NCBI GenBank assembly: GCA_023614405.1
Contig: CM042696.1
Span: 340,247,211 to 340,311,210, forward strand
Direction: 5' to 3'
Length of the DNA: 64,000 bases
Origin: Avena insularis
Lineage: Eukaryota; Streptophyta; Magnoliopsida; Poales; Poaceae
Shown here in pieces: positions 22,041-34,090 of the stretch; the stretch's first letter is position 1; every line of letters starts with the position of its first letter. The notes under the pieces are model-generated. The model made no database searches and was not told where the DNA came from. It saw only the letters and a program-made list of their open reading frames with translations. The position numbers were made by a program, and so were the translations under genes.

Positions 22041-23647
22041 AAATCGATCTCAAACCCTAGCTTCCGCCGCGCTGACCCCGGGGAGGTCGACCTCCATGAT
22101 CTCCGCCGAGGGCTGCGCAACCCGTATGCAGGGTTCGTCTGTCGATCTGTGATCGGCTGTCCTGTAAGTCTTTTTCTCCGATCTCTTGATCAGCTTTCTT
22201 TTTGGTTTACCGATCTTAGATCGGATTGAGTCGCCCACCGCCGTCGTTATCGTCGCGCCTCTACTCCGACCATCGGCATCGATGATTACACCGTGTCTGT
22301 GCACCTGCCCTCTCCGCAGTTGCGCCTGCCTCGGCAGGCTGCCGCGCACCGCGGACGGCTGCTACGCCTTCCTCGGAAGGCTACCGCGGCCGTCCCCCCT
22401 CGGATCCTCTTCCTCGTCATCTTTCGGGACTTCACTGACAACGTCGCCATCGAATCCGATCTACGCGAGTCATCCACGCCATGGCGCATACGGTGCACCG
22501 TCGGTCTGATCAACCAATCCCGCACATGTCTACGCCAAGCACGTTCCCGAGCACGCGCCTACCACCGATCGAGCTATGCGCTGCCGCTATGTCGCCCCGT
22601 CGGGCCGTACCGCCTCTGCCTTTGGTCCACGCTACCGGCTTCCAACGCGCCTTCCTTGGCGTGTACGTCGTTGGTGGTCTCCCAGCCGCTGCACCGACTT
22701 GCGCCCTGTAGCTATGCCGCCCCCTCGGGTCGTAGCGTGGCTGGACGCAGTCTACTTCGCCGTCCTCGTGCATTGACGACCTCGACTTTCACCGCGCCAT
22801 CTCCTACGGCGCGGATCGTCGCCGTCTGCACATGGTCTTCGTCACGTCGTTGGGTCTTCCTCGCCTACTTCGAGCCGCCGCGCTTCACAATGTAACCTGC
22901 AGGACACCCTCTCGTCGTCGCAGGTCCCGCCGACTACCCCATCACCACTCTAGGCATCCAACATGACTAACTCAGGTCGCCGCTGGTTTCGCCGTCTTCT
23001 ACGTCTTCGTCCACTACAACTTCGCCGCCAGCGTCATCGCCTCATCCACGACTACACCACCTGCTACTCTACTCCGACAACCGCGGATAGCGCCGACATC
23101 TCTTCCTTAGCTACTCTGCGCGTCGCAACCGCTCTGGAGGCTTCCTCTGCTAGTCTTTCTGATATGGCGACAAGTTCATGATGGTCACTGCCCGCACACG
23201 CCTGGTACTGGCAACACCGGGAGTTTCTTCGTCCCCGACGCGTTCCCGAGTCTGGCAAATTCGGATCAGTGCCTCGTCTTCATCGTCTTTGACAACGTCT
23301 TCTTCAGCATCGACCCTCTACGACTGCCTCGACCGTGTCACCGACGAGTTCTTCTTTGCATACCCGCTTCTGGCAAAACCGGAGTTTGCGTTCGTCCCCG
23401 ACGTGCGCCTAGTTCTGGCAAAACTATGATCGCACCTCTTCCTCGATGGCTCGGACTGCATCGACTTCGGCATCGACACCCTCAACGACTGCCTCGACAC
23501 GTCTCCGTCATCCTCCTCGTGCACTATGCGCATGCGGCTTCACATGCAGCTACCTCGACACGGGCATCCCCGACCACGACAACGACCACGGCGACCCATC
23601 GCACGGCTACCTCGACCATGGCACCGCCTCACACTCTCGGCTCCCTC

Positions 23648-25301
23648 TGTTGGGTCCGCAGCATAGAAAACAAAAGTTTTCCTACGGTGTGAACTACACG
23701 CCAAGATCTATCTACTAGGTACAAAGCAAACGGGTGGACATACAGCCATAGAGAACTTACCCTCGAAGACAACGAGCTTTGTTAACGAGTAGGAACTCGT
23801 GGTTGATGTAGTCGTACACTTGCCGATCTCAAGATCGTGAGGAAGTCTGAGCGCCGCAACTCAGCAGCGCATCCGCACTCGCACACACGTTCAAGCCACC
23901 GGACAACCTCCACCTCCTCGCTCCAGCGATCCAGCGGAAGCAGCAACTCCTTCTAGACGAAATGCCACCGGGAACATGTATCTCGCTAATCCGAGACCAT
24001 GGGGGAATAATTCTAGAGGGAGAGAGAGATCCTTCACAAGGAGGTGTGTGGATGAAGGAGAGAATGGGTGGCCTTTTATAGGAGGAGGGGGTGCCCCCTC
24101 TCTCCATGGCCGGTGCATGGGGGTGACCCCTCACCTCCCCCATTCATGTGGTGGTAACTCCTCCACATTAAAATGCCTCTTCACATTCCCTTTTAAAGTC
24201 TCCACTTTAAATGCATTAAGTTTCTCCAAATTTAATGCTCTCTCATTTAATAAAACTCTTTTATTAAATTTATTCAGAATTTTGTTAATTACTTTAATTA
24301 ACAAACATTCACATATAGCCCCTTGCAATATTTCAATATCACATGCAGAACCACTTTCTGCAATTTCACCCGAAACAATTTCCGGTTTCTATTGAAACAA
24401 TTCCTGCGCTTTGCAATTCTTTAAATGCAAACATATGTGCTCCAAAATGGTGTCCGGTAACTATTAAGTGTGCCACCCTACGGTTCGTGAATAATGCAGA
24501 CATGATCGAGACCCTTCTCCGATCAATAATCAGTAGCGGGACCTGGAGATCCGTACTGACTCCTACACATTCAACGATGACTCCTGTGATCATGAGAACC
24601 TTTAACGCTTGTAACTAAATCCCTTTGTCTCTCGATATATTACATGTCCGAGATTCGATCATCGGTATCTCCATACCTAGTTTGATCTCGTTACCGACAT
24701 GCACTCTTTTCTCGTTCCCGTGATATAACATTCTAGTGATCACATCACTTGCTTGCAAGCTATCCTAATGTGATATCACCGAGAGGGCCCAGAGTATATC
24801 TATCCATCATCTGGATTGACAAATTCCACTCTTGATCCATGAGCCTCAACATAACACCTTCATAGCACTGAACCCATCTTTATAGTCACCCTGTTACGGT
24901 GTGACATTTGATGTTATCAAGATACTCTTCCGGTGTTAGCAATTAACATGATCTCATGGTCTAAGGATAAATATTACTTCGTATGATGTTATAGCAATAT
25001 AAACACAATGACTTGATCGTAATGCTATACTTCGGATGAATGTTCATCACATCATTCCACCAATGGTGTGACCTTGTTATTAACAACATCCAATGTCCAT
25101 GATCAGGAAACCTTGATCATCTTGTTAATCAACAAGCTAGTCTATAAGAGAGGCATGACTAGGAACCCTTTTTGTTTATTAAACACACATGTATTGATGT
25201 TTCCTATCAATACAATTATAGCATGTAAAATAAACATCTATCATATACAAGGAATACATAATAACAACTTTATTATTGTCTCTCAGGGCATATTTCCTTC
25301 A
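23648..25301 (-). repeat. 3' LTR of Copia B
   Basis: 1654 bp, followed on the right by the polypurine tract (gtgggagac on the minus strand, 25302-25310). By eye the first 330 bases differ from the other LTR at about a dozen sites, so the element is not young. A TATA-like box lies at 24074-24080 (minus). Confidence 0.9.
24074..24080 (-). promoter_or_regulatory. LTR TATA box, Copia B
   Basis: Minus strand cctataaaaggcc, conserved in the other LTR at 30724-30730. Fits the core promoter; inferred. Confidence 0.5.
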
Positions 25302-25334
25302 GTCTCCCACATGCACTAGAGACAATAATCTAGT

Positions 25335-28300
25335 TCACATAGTGATAAATCTAACACCCATGGAGTTCTGGTGTTGATCATGTTTTGCCCTAGGGAGTAC
25401 TTTAGTCAACGGATCTGGTACATTAAGGTCCGTGTGCACTTTACAAATCTTTATATCTCCATCCTTGACATGCTCGCAGATGGAGTGAAACCGACGCTTA
25501 ATATGCTTGGAATTCTTATGAGACCTTGGTTCCTTGGCATTGGCTATGGCTCCATTGTTGTCACAATAGATCACCATCGGGTCCAACGCACTGGGAATCA
25601 CACACAGTTTCGTTATGAACTCCTTCATCCAAACCGCTTCCTGCGCTGCTTCTGAAGCAACAACATATTCCGCCTCCGTTGTTGATCCAGCCACCATAGG
25701 TTGTTTGGAGCTCCTCCAACTAACTGCTGCTCCGTTCAAGAGAAATACGTATCCGGATTGAGACTTAGAGTCATCCGGATCAGTGTCAAAGCTAGCATCG
25801 ACATAACACTTAGCGACTAGATCTTCTTCACCTCCGTATACAAGAAACATATCCTTAGTTCTTCTCAAGTACTTAAGGATATTCTTGACCGCTATCCAGT
25901 GTCCCGAACCTAGATCAGATTGGTACCTACTAGTCAAACTAATAGCATGTGCCACATCCAGTCTTGTACATAGCATGGCATACATTATAGAGCCTATGGC
26001 TAAGGCATAGGGGATCTTATCCATTATCTCTCTTTCTTCCGCCGTAGCCAGACTTTGAGTCTTACTCAATGTCTTGCCTTGCAACATAGGTAAGAACCCC
26101 TTCTTACTTCCGTCCATATTAAACTTCTTTAATATCTTATCAAGGTATGTACTCTACGATAACCCAATTAGGCGTCTTGATCTATCTCTATAGATTTTAA
26201 TGCCTAATATATATGAAGCTTCACCAAGGTCCTTCATCGAAAATTTGCTGTTTAGATAACTTTTAACATTGTTTAAAAGATCTAAATCATTTCCAATCAA
26301 TAATATGTCATCCACATATAATATCAGAAATGCCACATTGCTCCCACTCACTTTCTTGTAAATACAAGCCTCTCCATAAGTTTGGACAAATCCAAACTCT
26401 TTGATCACCTCATCAAAGCGGAGATTCCAACTCCGGGATGCTTGCTTCAGTCCATAGATGGATCGCTGAAGTTTGCACACCTTATTAGCATCCTTATGAT
26501 CGACAAAACCCTTAGGTTGTATCATATACAACTCTTCTTCAATCTTACCATTGAGGAACGCAGTTTTGACATCCATCTGCCATATTTCATAATCGAAATA
26601 TGCAGCAATTGCTAACATAATCCTAACCGACTTAAGCATCGCTACGGGAGAGAATGTCTCATCGTAGTCAACTCCTTGAATTTGTCTAAACCCCTTTGCG
26701 ACAAGTCGAGCCTTATAGATGGTCACATTACCATCGGCATCAGTTTTCCTTTTGAAAATCCATTTATTCTCAATGGCCTTTCGGTCATGAGGTAAGTCCA
26801 CCAAGTTCCAAACTTGGTTCTCGTACATGGATTCCATCTCGGATTTCATGGCTTCTAGCCATTTGTTGGAATCCGGGCTCATCATCGCTTCTTCATATGT
26901 CACAGGGTCATCCATTTCATCAATCATGAAATTCATAACAGGATTGTCGTACAGTTCAGGAGCTGCACGTGTCCTGCTTGACCTGCGAGGTTCGGTAGTG
27001 TCCTCTTTCAGAGTTTCATGATCAATATCATTAGCTCTCTCTTCATTAGGTGAAAACTCCGAAACAACTTCTGGAGCTGCGCTACTCGCCATTTCATGAA
27101 GAGAAGGTTCAATAACCTCTTCGAGTTCTACCTTCCGACTACTCACACCTTTCGCGAGAAACTCCTTCTCAAGAAAGGATCCATTCTTGGCAACAAAGAC
27201 CTTGCCCTCGGATCTGTGATAGAAGGTATACCCAATCGTTTCCTTAGGGTATCCTATGAAGACGCATTTTTCCGCTTTGGGTTCGAGTTTATTCGGTTGA
27301 AGTTTCTTCACATAAACATTGAATCCCCAAACTTTAAGAAATGACAGCTTAGGTTTGTTTCCAAACCATAATTCATACGGTGTCTTTTCAACGGATTTAG
27401 ATGGTGCCCTATCTAAAGTGAATGTAGCGGTTTCCAGTGCATAACCCCAAAATGATAGTGGCAAGTCAGTCAGAGACATCATAGATCGAACCATGTCCAA
27501 TAAAGTACGATTACGACGTTCTGACACACCATTACGTTGTGGTGTTCCGGCAGGCGTGAGTTGTCAAACTATTCCACAGTCTTTCATATGTGTGCTAAAC
27601 TCGTAACTAAGATACTCTCCTCCACGGTCGGACCGCAGAAATTTGATCTTTCTGTTATGATGATTTTCCACTTCATTCTGAAATTCTTTGAACTTTTCAA
27701 AAGTTTCAGACTTGTGTTTCATCAAATAGATATACGCATATCTACTCAAATCATCCGTGAAAGTAACAAAATAACGATATCCACCTCGCGCCGACACACT
27801 CATTGGTCCACACACATCAGTATGTATGATTTCCAATAGATCTGTCGCCCGTTCAATTGACCCGGAAAACGGCGTTCTAGTCATCTTGCCCATAAGGCAT
27901 GGCTCACATGTATCAAATGATTCAAAATCAAGTGATTCCAAAAGTCCATCAGAATGGAGTTTCTTCATGCGTTTAACTCCAATATGACCTAGACGGTAGT
28001 GCCACATATATGTAGATATATCATTATCAAGTTTAATCCTTTTAGCATCAACATTATGAATATGCGTAATACCACTATCGAGATCCAACAGGAATAAACC
28101 ATTCAACATAGGTGCATGACCACAAAAGATATTATTCATATAAATCAAACAACCATTATTTTCAGACTTAAATGAATAACCACTTTGCATCAAACATGAT
28201 CCGGATACAATGTTCATGCTCAGTGCAGGCACCAAATAACAATTATTTAGGTTTATAACTAATCCCGATGGCATATGGAGAGGCAGCGTTCCGACGGCGA

Positions 28301-28559
28301 TCACATCAACTCTTGATCCATTGCCGACCCGCATCGTGACCTCATCCCTTGCTAGTTGTCACTTGTTCCGCAGCCCCTGAACCAAGTTACATATATTAGC
28401 AACCGATCCCGTATCAAATACCCAGGTGCTACTGCGAGTACTAGTCAAGTACACATCACTAACATGTATATCACATATACCTTTGTTTGCCTTGCCAGAC
28501 TTCTTGTCCGCCAAATACTTGGGGATTCGCTTCAATGGCGATCCTTGCAATAGTAGCAC
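25335..28559 (-). pseudogene. Copia B pol (integrase, RT, RNase H), three nonsense codons
   Basis: A single frame runs from 28559 to 25335 and is broken by TGA at about 28359, TGA at 27564-27566 and TAG at 26154-26156. In order it shows the protease motif FDTGS, GAG-pre-integrase (MWHYRLGHIGVKRMKKLH), integrase (HTDVCGPMSV, FTDDLSRYAYIYLM, RSDRGGEYLS) and GTPQRNGVSERRNRTL. The RVT_2 core follows ([38 protein letters not shown]) with an intact YVDD (about 26306-26317), then RNase H (CYVDASFDTD, AEYVVASEAAQEAVWMKE). The polyprotein would copy and integrate the element. The three stops look like single transitions; gag upstream is more badly damaged. Confidence 0.9.
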
Positions 28560-29300
28560 TCGGTGTCAGACTTAGGGCCAGCTCGGGGTTTCTTTTCAGG
28601 CGTGGCAACAAACTTGCCACCCTTCTTTCCCTTGTGCTTGCCTTTCTTATCCTTCTTGAAACCGGTGGTCCTATTGATCATCAACACTTGATGTTCTTTC
28701 CTAGTCTCCACTTACAGCTCTTAAGCATTGTGAAGCTCGGGAAGAGACTTCTTCATGCCCTGCATATTATAGTTCATCACGAAGCTCTTGTAGCTAGGTG
28801 GCAGAGATTGGAGAACACGATGTATGCCTAAGTCAATGGGAATCGTTATTCCCAAGGACACAAGCTTATCGGCGTGCCGGACATTTTGAGTACGTGCTCA
28901 CTAGCTGTTTTCCTCCATCATGCAGCTAAAGAACTTTCTGTAGCATTATAACTCTCTACAGCAGCATGGGTATCAAAATCATTTTCAATTCTCCCATGGT
29001 ATCAAAGGCATTGCCATTTGAAAGCGCTTTGAAGTTCGCTCTAGCCCATACAGTATGTCGCAATGAACTAAGTTGTGGTCCTCCGACGAGTTATATAGAC
29101 GTTCTTTTCCTCGTCGGGGCATCAGAGCTGGTGGGGGCCTAGCGCATTTAGCACATATTGCTTTTGTGCGTGATGAGGAGAATCCTCAAATTCATAGCCC
29201 AGTTGGTGAAGTTGCTACCATTCGCAGCAAGTTTCTCTTTCTCCATGAACACATTGAAATTAAAAGCAAGTGGTGCCATCTACAACAGAATTTGTAAAGT
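28560..29300 (-). pseudogene. Copia B gag remnant
   Basis: Degenerate gag upstream of pol. The lysine-rich linker and the first half of the zinc knuckle (CYYCK near 28550-28565) remain, but the second half of the knuckle is deleted. Further upstream only scattered gag-like words are visible (for example on the minus strand before 28800, LPPSYKSFVMNYN). No usable frame. Confidence 0.6.
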
Positions 29301-30284
29301 ATATTTATACTAAGTTTATGATAGATTGAGTTCAACTAATCCAAATTACTAATGAACTCCCACTCAAAAACGACATCCCTCGTGTCCTTTTGGTGATTAC
29401 ACGAACCAAATCCACTACACCAAGTCCGATCATCACGCGAGTCGGTGTAGCTTCAAAGGCGAGCATCTATATGGGCATCATATCAACTATATGACTCATG
29501 CTTGACCTTTCGGTCCGTGTTCCGAGTCCATGTCTGTACATGCAAGGCTTGTCAAGTAAGAACCTTAGTATTTGCGTGTGTAAAACTGTCTTACACCCGT
29601 GATGCCTCAAAACACGATCCACAAAACGGTGCATACTTAAGGAAGAACACATTTTATCTTGATATCTAAATGAGGGATCATCTTATAATGCTACCAAACA
29701 CGCCAAACTAGCAATATAAGATGCTAACATCTAATGTGTGAAGTGAGGTGATATGGTCCATGCATTTGATCTCTATCATTTGCATCGTGGTATGATCTCT
29801 ATCATTCCTTTGTGTGTAAGGCCAAGGTCTATGGAACTTACACGTTAAGTGAGTTGTAAGAGTATCTATTATACATCTACTTACAACAATACCATATCAA
29901 AACACTAGCCCATCAAAGATCTAAACTAGACGCCTCTAATTTATCAATTGCAAGTTTTACGTGGCTTAGGGCTTTCGGAGATAGAATCTGTCTAACCTAC
30001 GAACATGAACCACAACGAGGATAACCAAGTTATTAGCAACTCGTTGTAAATCAGATATTGACTATAGTAGGAGAGGCAGACACCCAGACCACTTATGCAA
30101 AACAAGTTGCATGTCAGTCGTGGAACCGGTCTCATGTACGATGACATGTAAGATTGGTACGGGCCGCTTCATCCCACTATGCCACCAATATCCAAAGTAC
30201 ATAGAAGATGCAATAACATGATCATCATCGCCCACATATAAACATATGTGTACTACCCGGGCAAAGCACCTACGCATAGATCAA
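29301..30284 (-). other. Copia B 5' leader
   Basis: About 1 kb between the primer-binding site and gag. This length is normal for BARE1-type elements. It contains no supported frame and I see no distinct structure in it. Confidence 0.5.
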
Positions 30285-30296
30285 GCTCTGATACCA
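30285..30296 (-). other. Primer-binding site of Copia B
   Basis: The minus strand reads tggtatcagagc, identical to the standard plant initiator-Met tRNA complement, five bases from the 5' LTR edge. Confidence 0.88.
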
Positions 30297-30301
30297 CTTT
30301 G

Positions 30302-31955
30302 TTGGGTCATGACATAGAAAACAAAAAATTTCCTACGGTGTGAACTACACGCCAAGATCTATCTACTAGGTACAAAGCAAACGGGTGGACATACATCCAT
30401 AGAGAACTTACCCTCGAAGACAACGAGCTTTGTTAATGAGTAGGAACTCATGGTTGATGTAGTCGTACACTTGCTGATCTCAAGATCGTGAGGAAGTCCG
30501 AGCACCACAACTCAGCAGCGCATCCGCACTCACACACACGTTCAAGCCACCGGACAACGTCCACCTCCTCGCTCCAGCGATCCAGCGGAAGCAGCAACTC
30601 CTTCCAGACGAAATGCCACCGGGAACATGTATCTCGCTAATCCGAGACCATGGGGAAATAATTCTAGAGGGGGAGATAGATCCTTCACAAGGAGGTGTGT
30701 GGGTGAAGGAGGAATAGGTGGCCTTTTATAGGAGGAGGGGGTGCCCCCTCTCTCCATGGCCGGCGCATGGGGGGAGGTGACCCCTCACCTCCCCCATTCA
30801 TGTGGTGGTAACTCCTCCACATTAAAATGCCTCTTCACATTCCCTTTTAAAGTCTCCACTTTAAATGCATTAAGTTTCTCCAAATTTAATGCTCTCTCAT
30901 TTAATAAAACTCTTTTATTAAATTTATTCAGAATTTTGTTAATTACTTTAATTAACAAAAATTTACATATAGCCCCTTGTAATATTTCAATATCACATGC
31001 AGAACCACCTTCTGCAATTTCACCCGAAACAATTTCCGGTTTCTATTGAAACAATTCCTGCACTTTGCAATTCTTTCGTCTGAAACATATGTGCTCCAAA
31101 ATGGTGTCCGGTAACTCTTAAGTGTGCCACCCTACGGTTCGCGAATAATGCAGACATGATCGAGACCCTTCTTCGATCAATAATCAGCAGCGGGACCTAG
31201 AGATCCATACTGACTCCTACAGATTCAACGATGACTCCTGTGATCGTGAGAACCTTTAACGCTTGTAACTAAATACCTTTGTCTCTCGATATATTGCATG
31301 TTCGAGATTCGACCATTGGTATCTCCATACCTAGTTTGATCTTGTTACCGACATGCACTCTTTTCTCGTTCCCGTGATATAACATTCTAGTGATCACATC
31401 ACTTCCTTGCAAGCTATCCTAATGTGATATCACCGAGAGGGCCCAGAGTATATCTATCCGTCATCTGGATTGACAAATTCCACTCTTGATCCATGAGCCT
31501 CAACATAACACCTTTGTAGCACTGAACCCATCTTTATAGTCACCCTGTTACGGTGTGACGTTTGATGTTATCAAGATACTCTTCCGGTGTTAGTAAGTAA
31601 CATGATCTCATGGTCTAAGGATAAAGATTACTTCGTATGATGTTATAGCAATATAAACACAATGACTTGATGGTAATGCTATACTTCGAATGAATGTTCA
31701 TCACATCATTCCACCAATGGTGTGACCTTGTTATTAACAACATCCAATGTCCATGATCAGGAAACCTTGATCATCTTGTTAATCAACAAGCTAGTCTATA
31801 AGAGAGGTATGACTAGGAACCCTTTTTGTTTATTAAACACACATGTATTGATGTTTCCTATCAATACAATTATAGCATATAAAATAAACATCTATCATAT
31901 ACAAGGAATACATAATAACAACTTTATTATTGCCTCTCAGGGAATATTTCCTTCA
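30302..31955 (-). repeat. 5' LTR of Copia B
   Basis: 1654 bp matching 23648-25301, TG...CA bounded. Right neighbour gaaag (31956-31960) does not match the left flank of the element. Confidence 0.9.
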
Positions 31956-32279
31956 GAAAGGGAGATCCCTTTGCCACAATCTACTTTGTTTAGTGTTCAC
32001 AGGAGACCGTGGTCGCGCTCCAAGGAGGGGGTGGACGAGCAGCTCTGCTTGCTGGGCTTCCATAGGCAGCACTAGGAGGATGTGCCCTCCTACGATAACT
32101 CTGCGCACTACGGAGGGACGTACTCGAGTTCTCACCAGGACGAGGGTACCTCCTCGTCGTACCACGGAGACACTTCATCCTGGCCAGCTTGGGATTGATA
32201 CCGCTTAGGCCAAAATCCTAAGCTTGGAGGGAGGTACGCCGACATCGCACTCATCTCCATATCATTTTGCGTCGGTACT
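31956..32279 (+). mobile_element. Gypsy element C, interior fragment
   Basis: A stretch containing the end of a retroelement frame rich in Ser, Gly and Tyr (HYGGTYSSSHQDEGTSSSYH and ending near PAWD before a stop at about 32197). An aagcttggaggga tract at 32219-32231 resembles the aagcttgggga tract seen before Gypsy LTRs here. It is cut on the left by Copia B and on the right by Gypsy D (TSD gtact, 32275-32279). It continues at 40296. Confidence 0.65.
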
Positions 32280-33901
32280 TGATACATTGCAAATGTATCT
32301 ATAATTTTTGATGTTCCATGCTTGGTTTTATCCACTTTCTTGTGTTTTGTTCCAACTTTGGAGTACTTTTCATATGATTTCTTGGACTAACCTATTAACA
32401 AGAGCCATAGTGTCAGCTGCCTGTTTTCTGCTGTTTTTGGTTCCAAGAAAGTCATAAAATGAATATTCTCGGAATTAGATGGGACAAAAGCCAAAGTGCC
32501 TATTTTTCCGGAAGGGATCAAGTTCCATAATACGAGACGGAGAAGGGCCAGGGGCCGGCCACACCACCTGGCCGCGCGGCTAGGCTGGGCCCGCGCTAAG
32601 GGGTGGTGTGGTGGCTCCCTGCACCCCCTCGGCCTCTCCTTCCGCCTATAAGATGCCCTCAGGACAAAAACCCTAAGTACCCGATCAAAAATCCACGAAA
32701 GAGTCTGTAGCCGCCATCATCTCCATCCCTAGATCGGGAGGGATCTGAAGCTCTTCCCGGCACCCTGCCAGAGAGAATTCACCACAGAGGCCTTCTTCAT
32801 CACCATGCAAGCCTCCGTTGTGATGCGTGAGTAGTTCATCCTTGGACTACGGATCCATGTAGTAGCTAGATGGCTGGTTCTCCTCCTTTGTGCTTTCATG
32901 TTTAGATCTTGTGAGCTCCGTTCATGATCAAGATCGTCTATTTGTAATCATACATGTTGTGTTTGCAGGGATCCGATGGATATTGCGATGCTATTTCAGA
33001 TTGATTATTGATTCTATCATGTCTTTGTTATTTGTGATCTTGCATGCTTTCCGTTGTTAGTAGCTATCTTGGCCAAGTAGATGCTAGCAACTCCAAGAGT
33101 TAGTATTTATGCTCGATAGTGGGTTCATGCCTCTGGTAATCTGGGGAAGTGACAGAAATCTCTAAGGTACTAGATGTGCTGTTGCTACTAGGGAGAAAAC
33201 AACAATCCTTTGTTTATAGAAAAATCGTATTGTTTACTTTACACGCAGTTCGTAAAGCAATAATCTATTGCTTGCAACTTAATATTGGAGGGGGTTCGGA
33301 TGATAACCTGAAGGTGGATTATTAGTCATAGATGCAGTTGGATGGCAGTCTATGTATTATGTTGTAATTCCCAATCTAGTCTCAAAGGAGTCAAGATGAT
33401 TAGTATATGCATGTATTGCTTTCTCGGTGTTTGTCAATTGCCCCGCTGTAATTTGTTCACCTAGCATGTTATCTATCTAAGGAGAGCCACCTCTAGTGAA
33501 CTATGGATCCCGGTCCTTGTCTTTTACATACAATCTACAATCTTTTACTGCTTTGTGTTTACTTTCTGCAAACTTTTACTTCTTTCCATTCGATACGTTT
33601 AATCCTTTGTTTTCCGCAAAACACGGTGAGATTGACAACCTCATCGCAAGTTGGGGACAAAGTTCTGTGGTTGTGTTGTGCAGGTCTCCACGTTGCTACT
33701 AGCACCGGTAGTCATACCTGCCAAAGCTCAGCTAGTAACACCTTTGGGGTGTTTCCTTGCTCCTTGGTTTGATTAAACCTTGGTTTCATAACTGAGGAAA
33801 CTTGCTGCTGTGCTCATCATACCTTCCTCTTGGGGTTCCCAACGAGCTCTACATCAACACCGCCATCAAGCATTTTTACGGCACCGTGCATTGAGCCATC
33901 A
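32280..33901 (+). repeat. 5' LTR of Gypsy D
   Basis: Starts tgatacattgc and ends gagccatca. It contains a promoter-like cctataagatgcc near 32643. It is followed by a region where the usual tggcgccgttgccgggg primer site is not recognisable (33902-33935). Confidence 0.88.
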
Positions 33902-34090
33902 AGCATTTTTTCCAAGCGCTGTTTAGAGTCAAGGACATCTTCACAAGGGGAGTCCCTCATAACCAATCTTTTTACTTTGTTGTTATTGTTTTGCTTAGTT
34001 TCTTTTTGCTTTGTTTGCTTGTTTTGTTCTTAAAAAAACACAAAAAAAATAGTTCTACTAGTTTGCTTTCTTATTTGAAAACCCAAAAAA

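Larger units (their letters stand above)
21867..23647 (+). mobile_element. Short-LTR Copia-like retrotransposon, copy 2, 3' truncated
   Basis: A 162-bp LTR (21867-22028), a primer-binding site and an interior co-linear with the interior of copy 1 in inverted orientation. It is cut at 23647 where a Copia LTR begins, so its own 3' LTR is missing. Bases 21862-21866 (aaatc) would be its left target duplicate. Like copy 1 it has no gag or pol; frames in all phases are similar in the two copies because the DNA is similar, which is not evidence of coding. Confidence 0.82.
23648..31955 (-). mobile_element. Copia LTR retrotransposon B (BARE1/Angela-like)
   Basis: An 8.3-kb element with two equal 1654-bp LTRs, a perfect primer-binding site, gag remnants and a full-length but nonsense-broken pol on the minus strand. 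LTR start motif (minus strand) tgaaggaaatatgccctgag places it near the BARE1/Angela/WIS group; family name not verified. The flanking 5-mers differ (ccctc at 23643-23647, gaaag at 31956-31960), and the left flank is a short-LTR element while the right is a Gypsy interior. The copy therefore does not show a simple insertion. Confidence 0.9.

Noticed and set aside
22293..22895. Plus-strand 200-codon frame in short-LTR copy 2, and its 263-codon counterpart at 1807-2598 minus
   Set aside because: Similar peptides exist in several frames of both copies because the DNA is similar and GC-rich; no known domain and no synonymous bias visible.
31930..32208. Read-through peptide from the Copia B LTR end into Gypsy C
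   Set aside because: It joins two elements at a breakpoint; the Ser/Tyr-rich frame of Gypsy C is the more plausible old coding frame.
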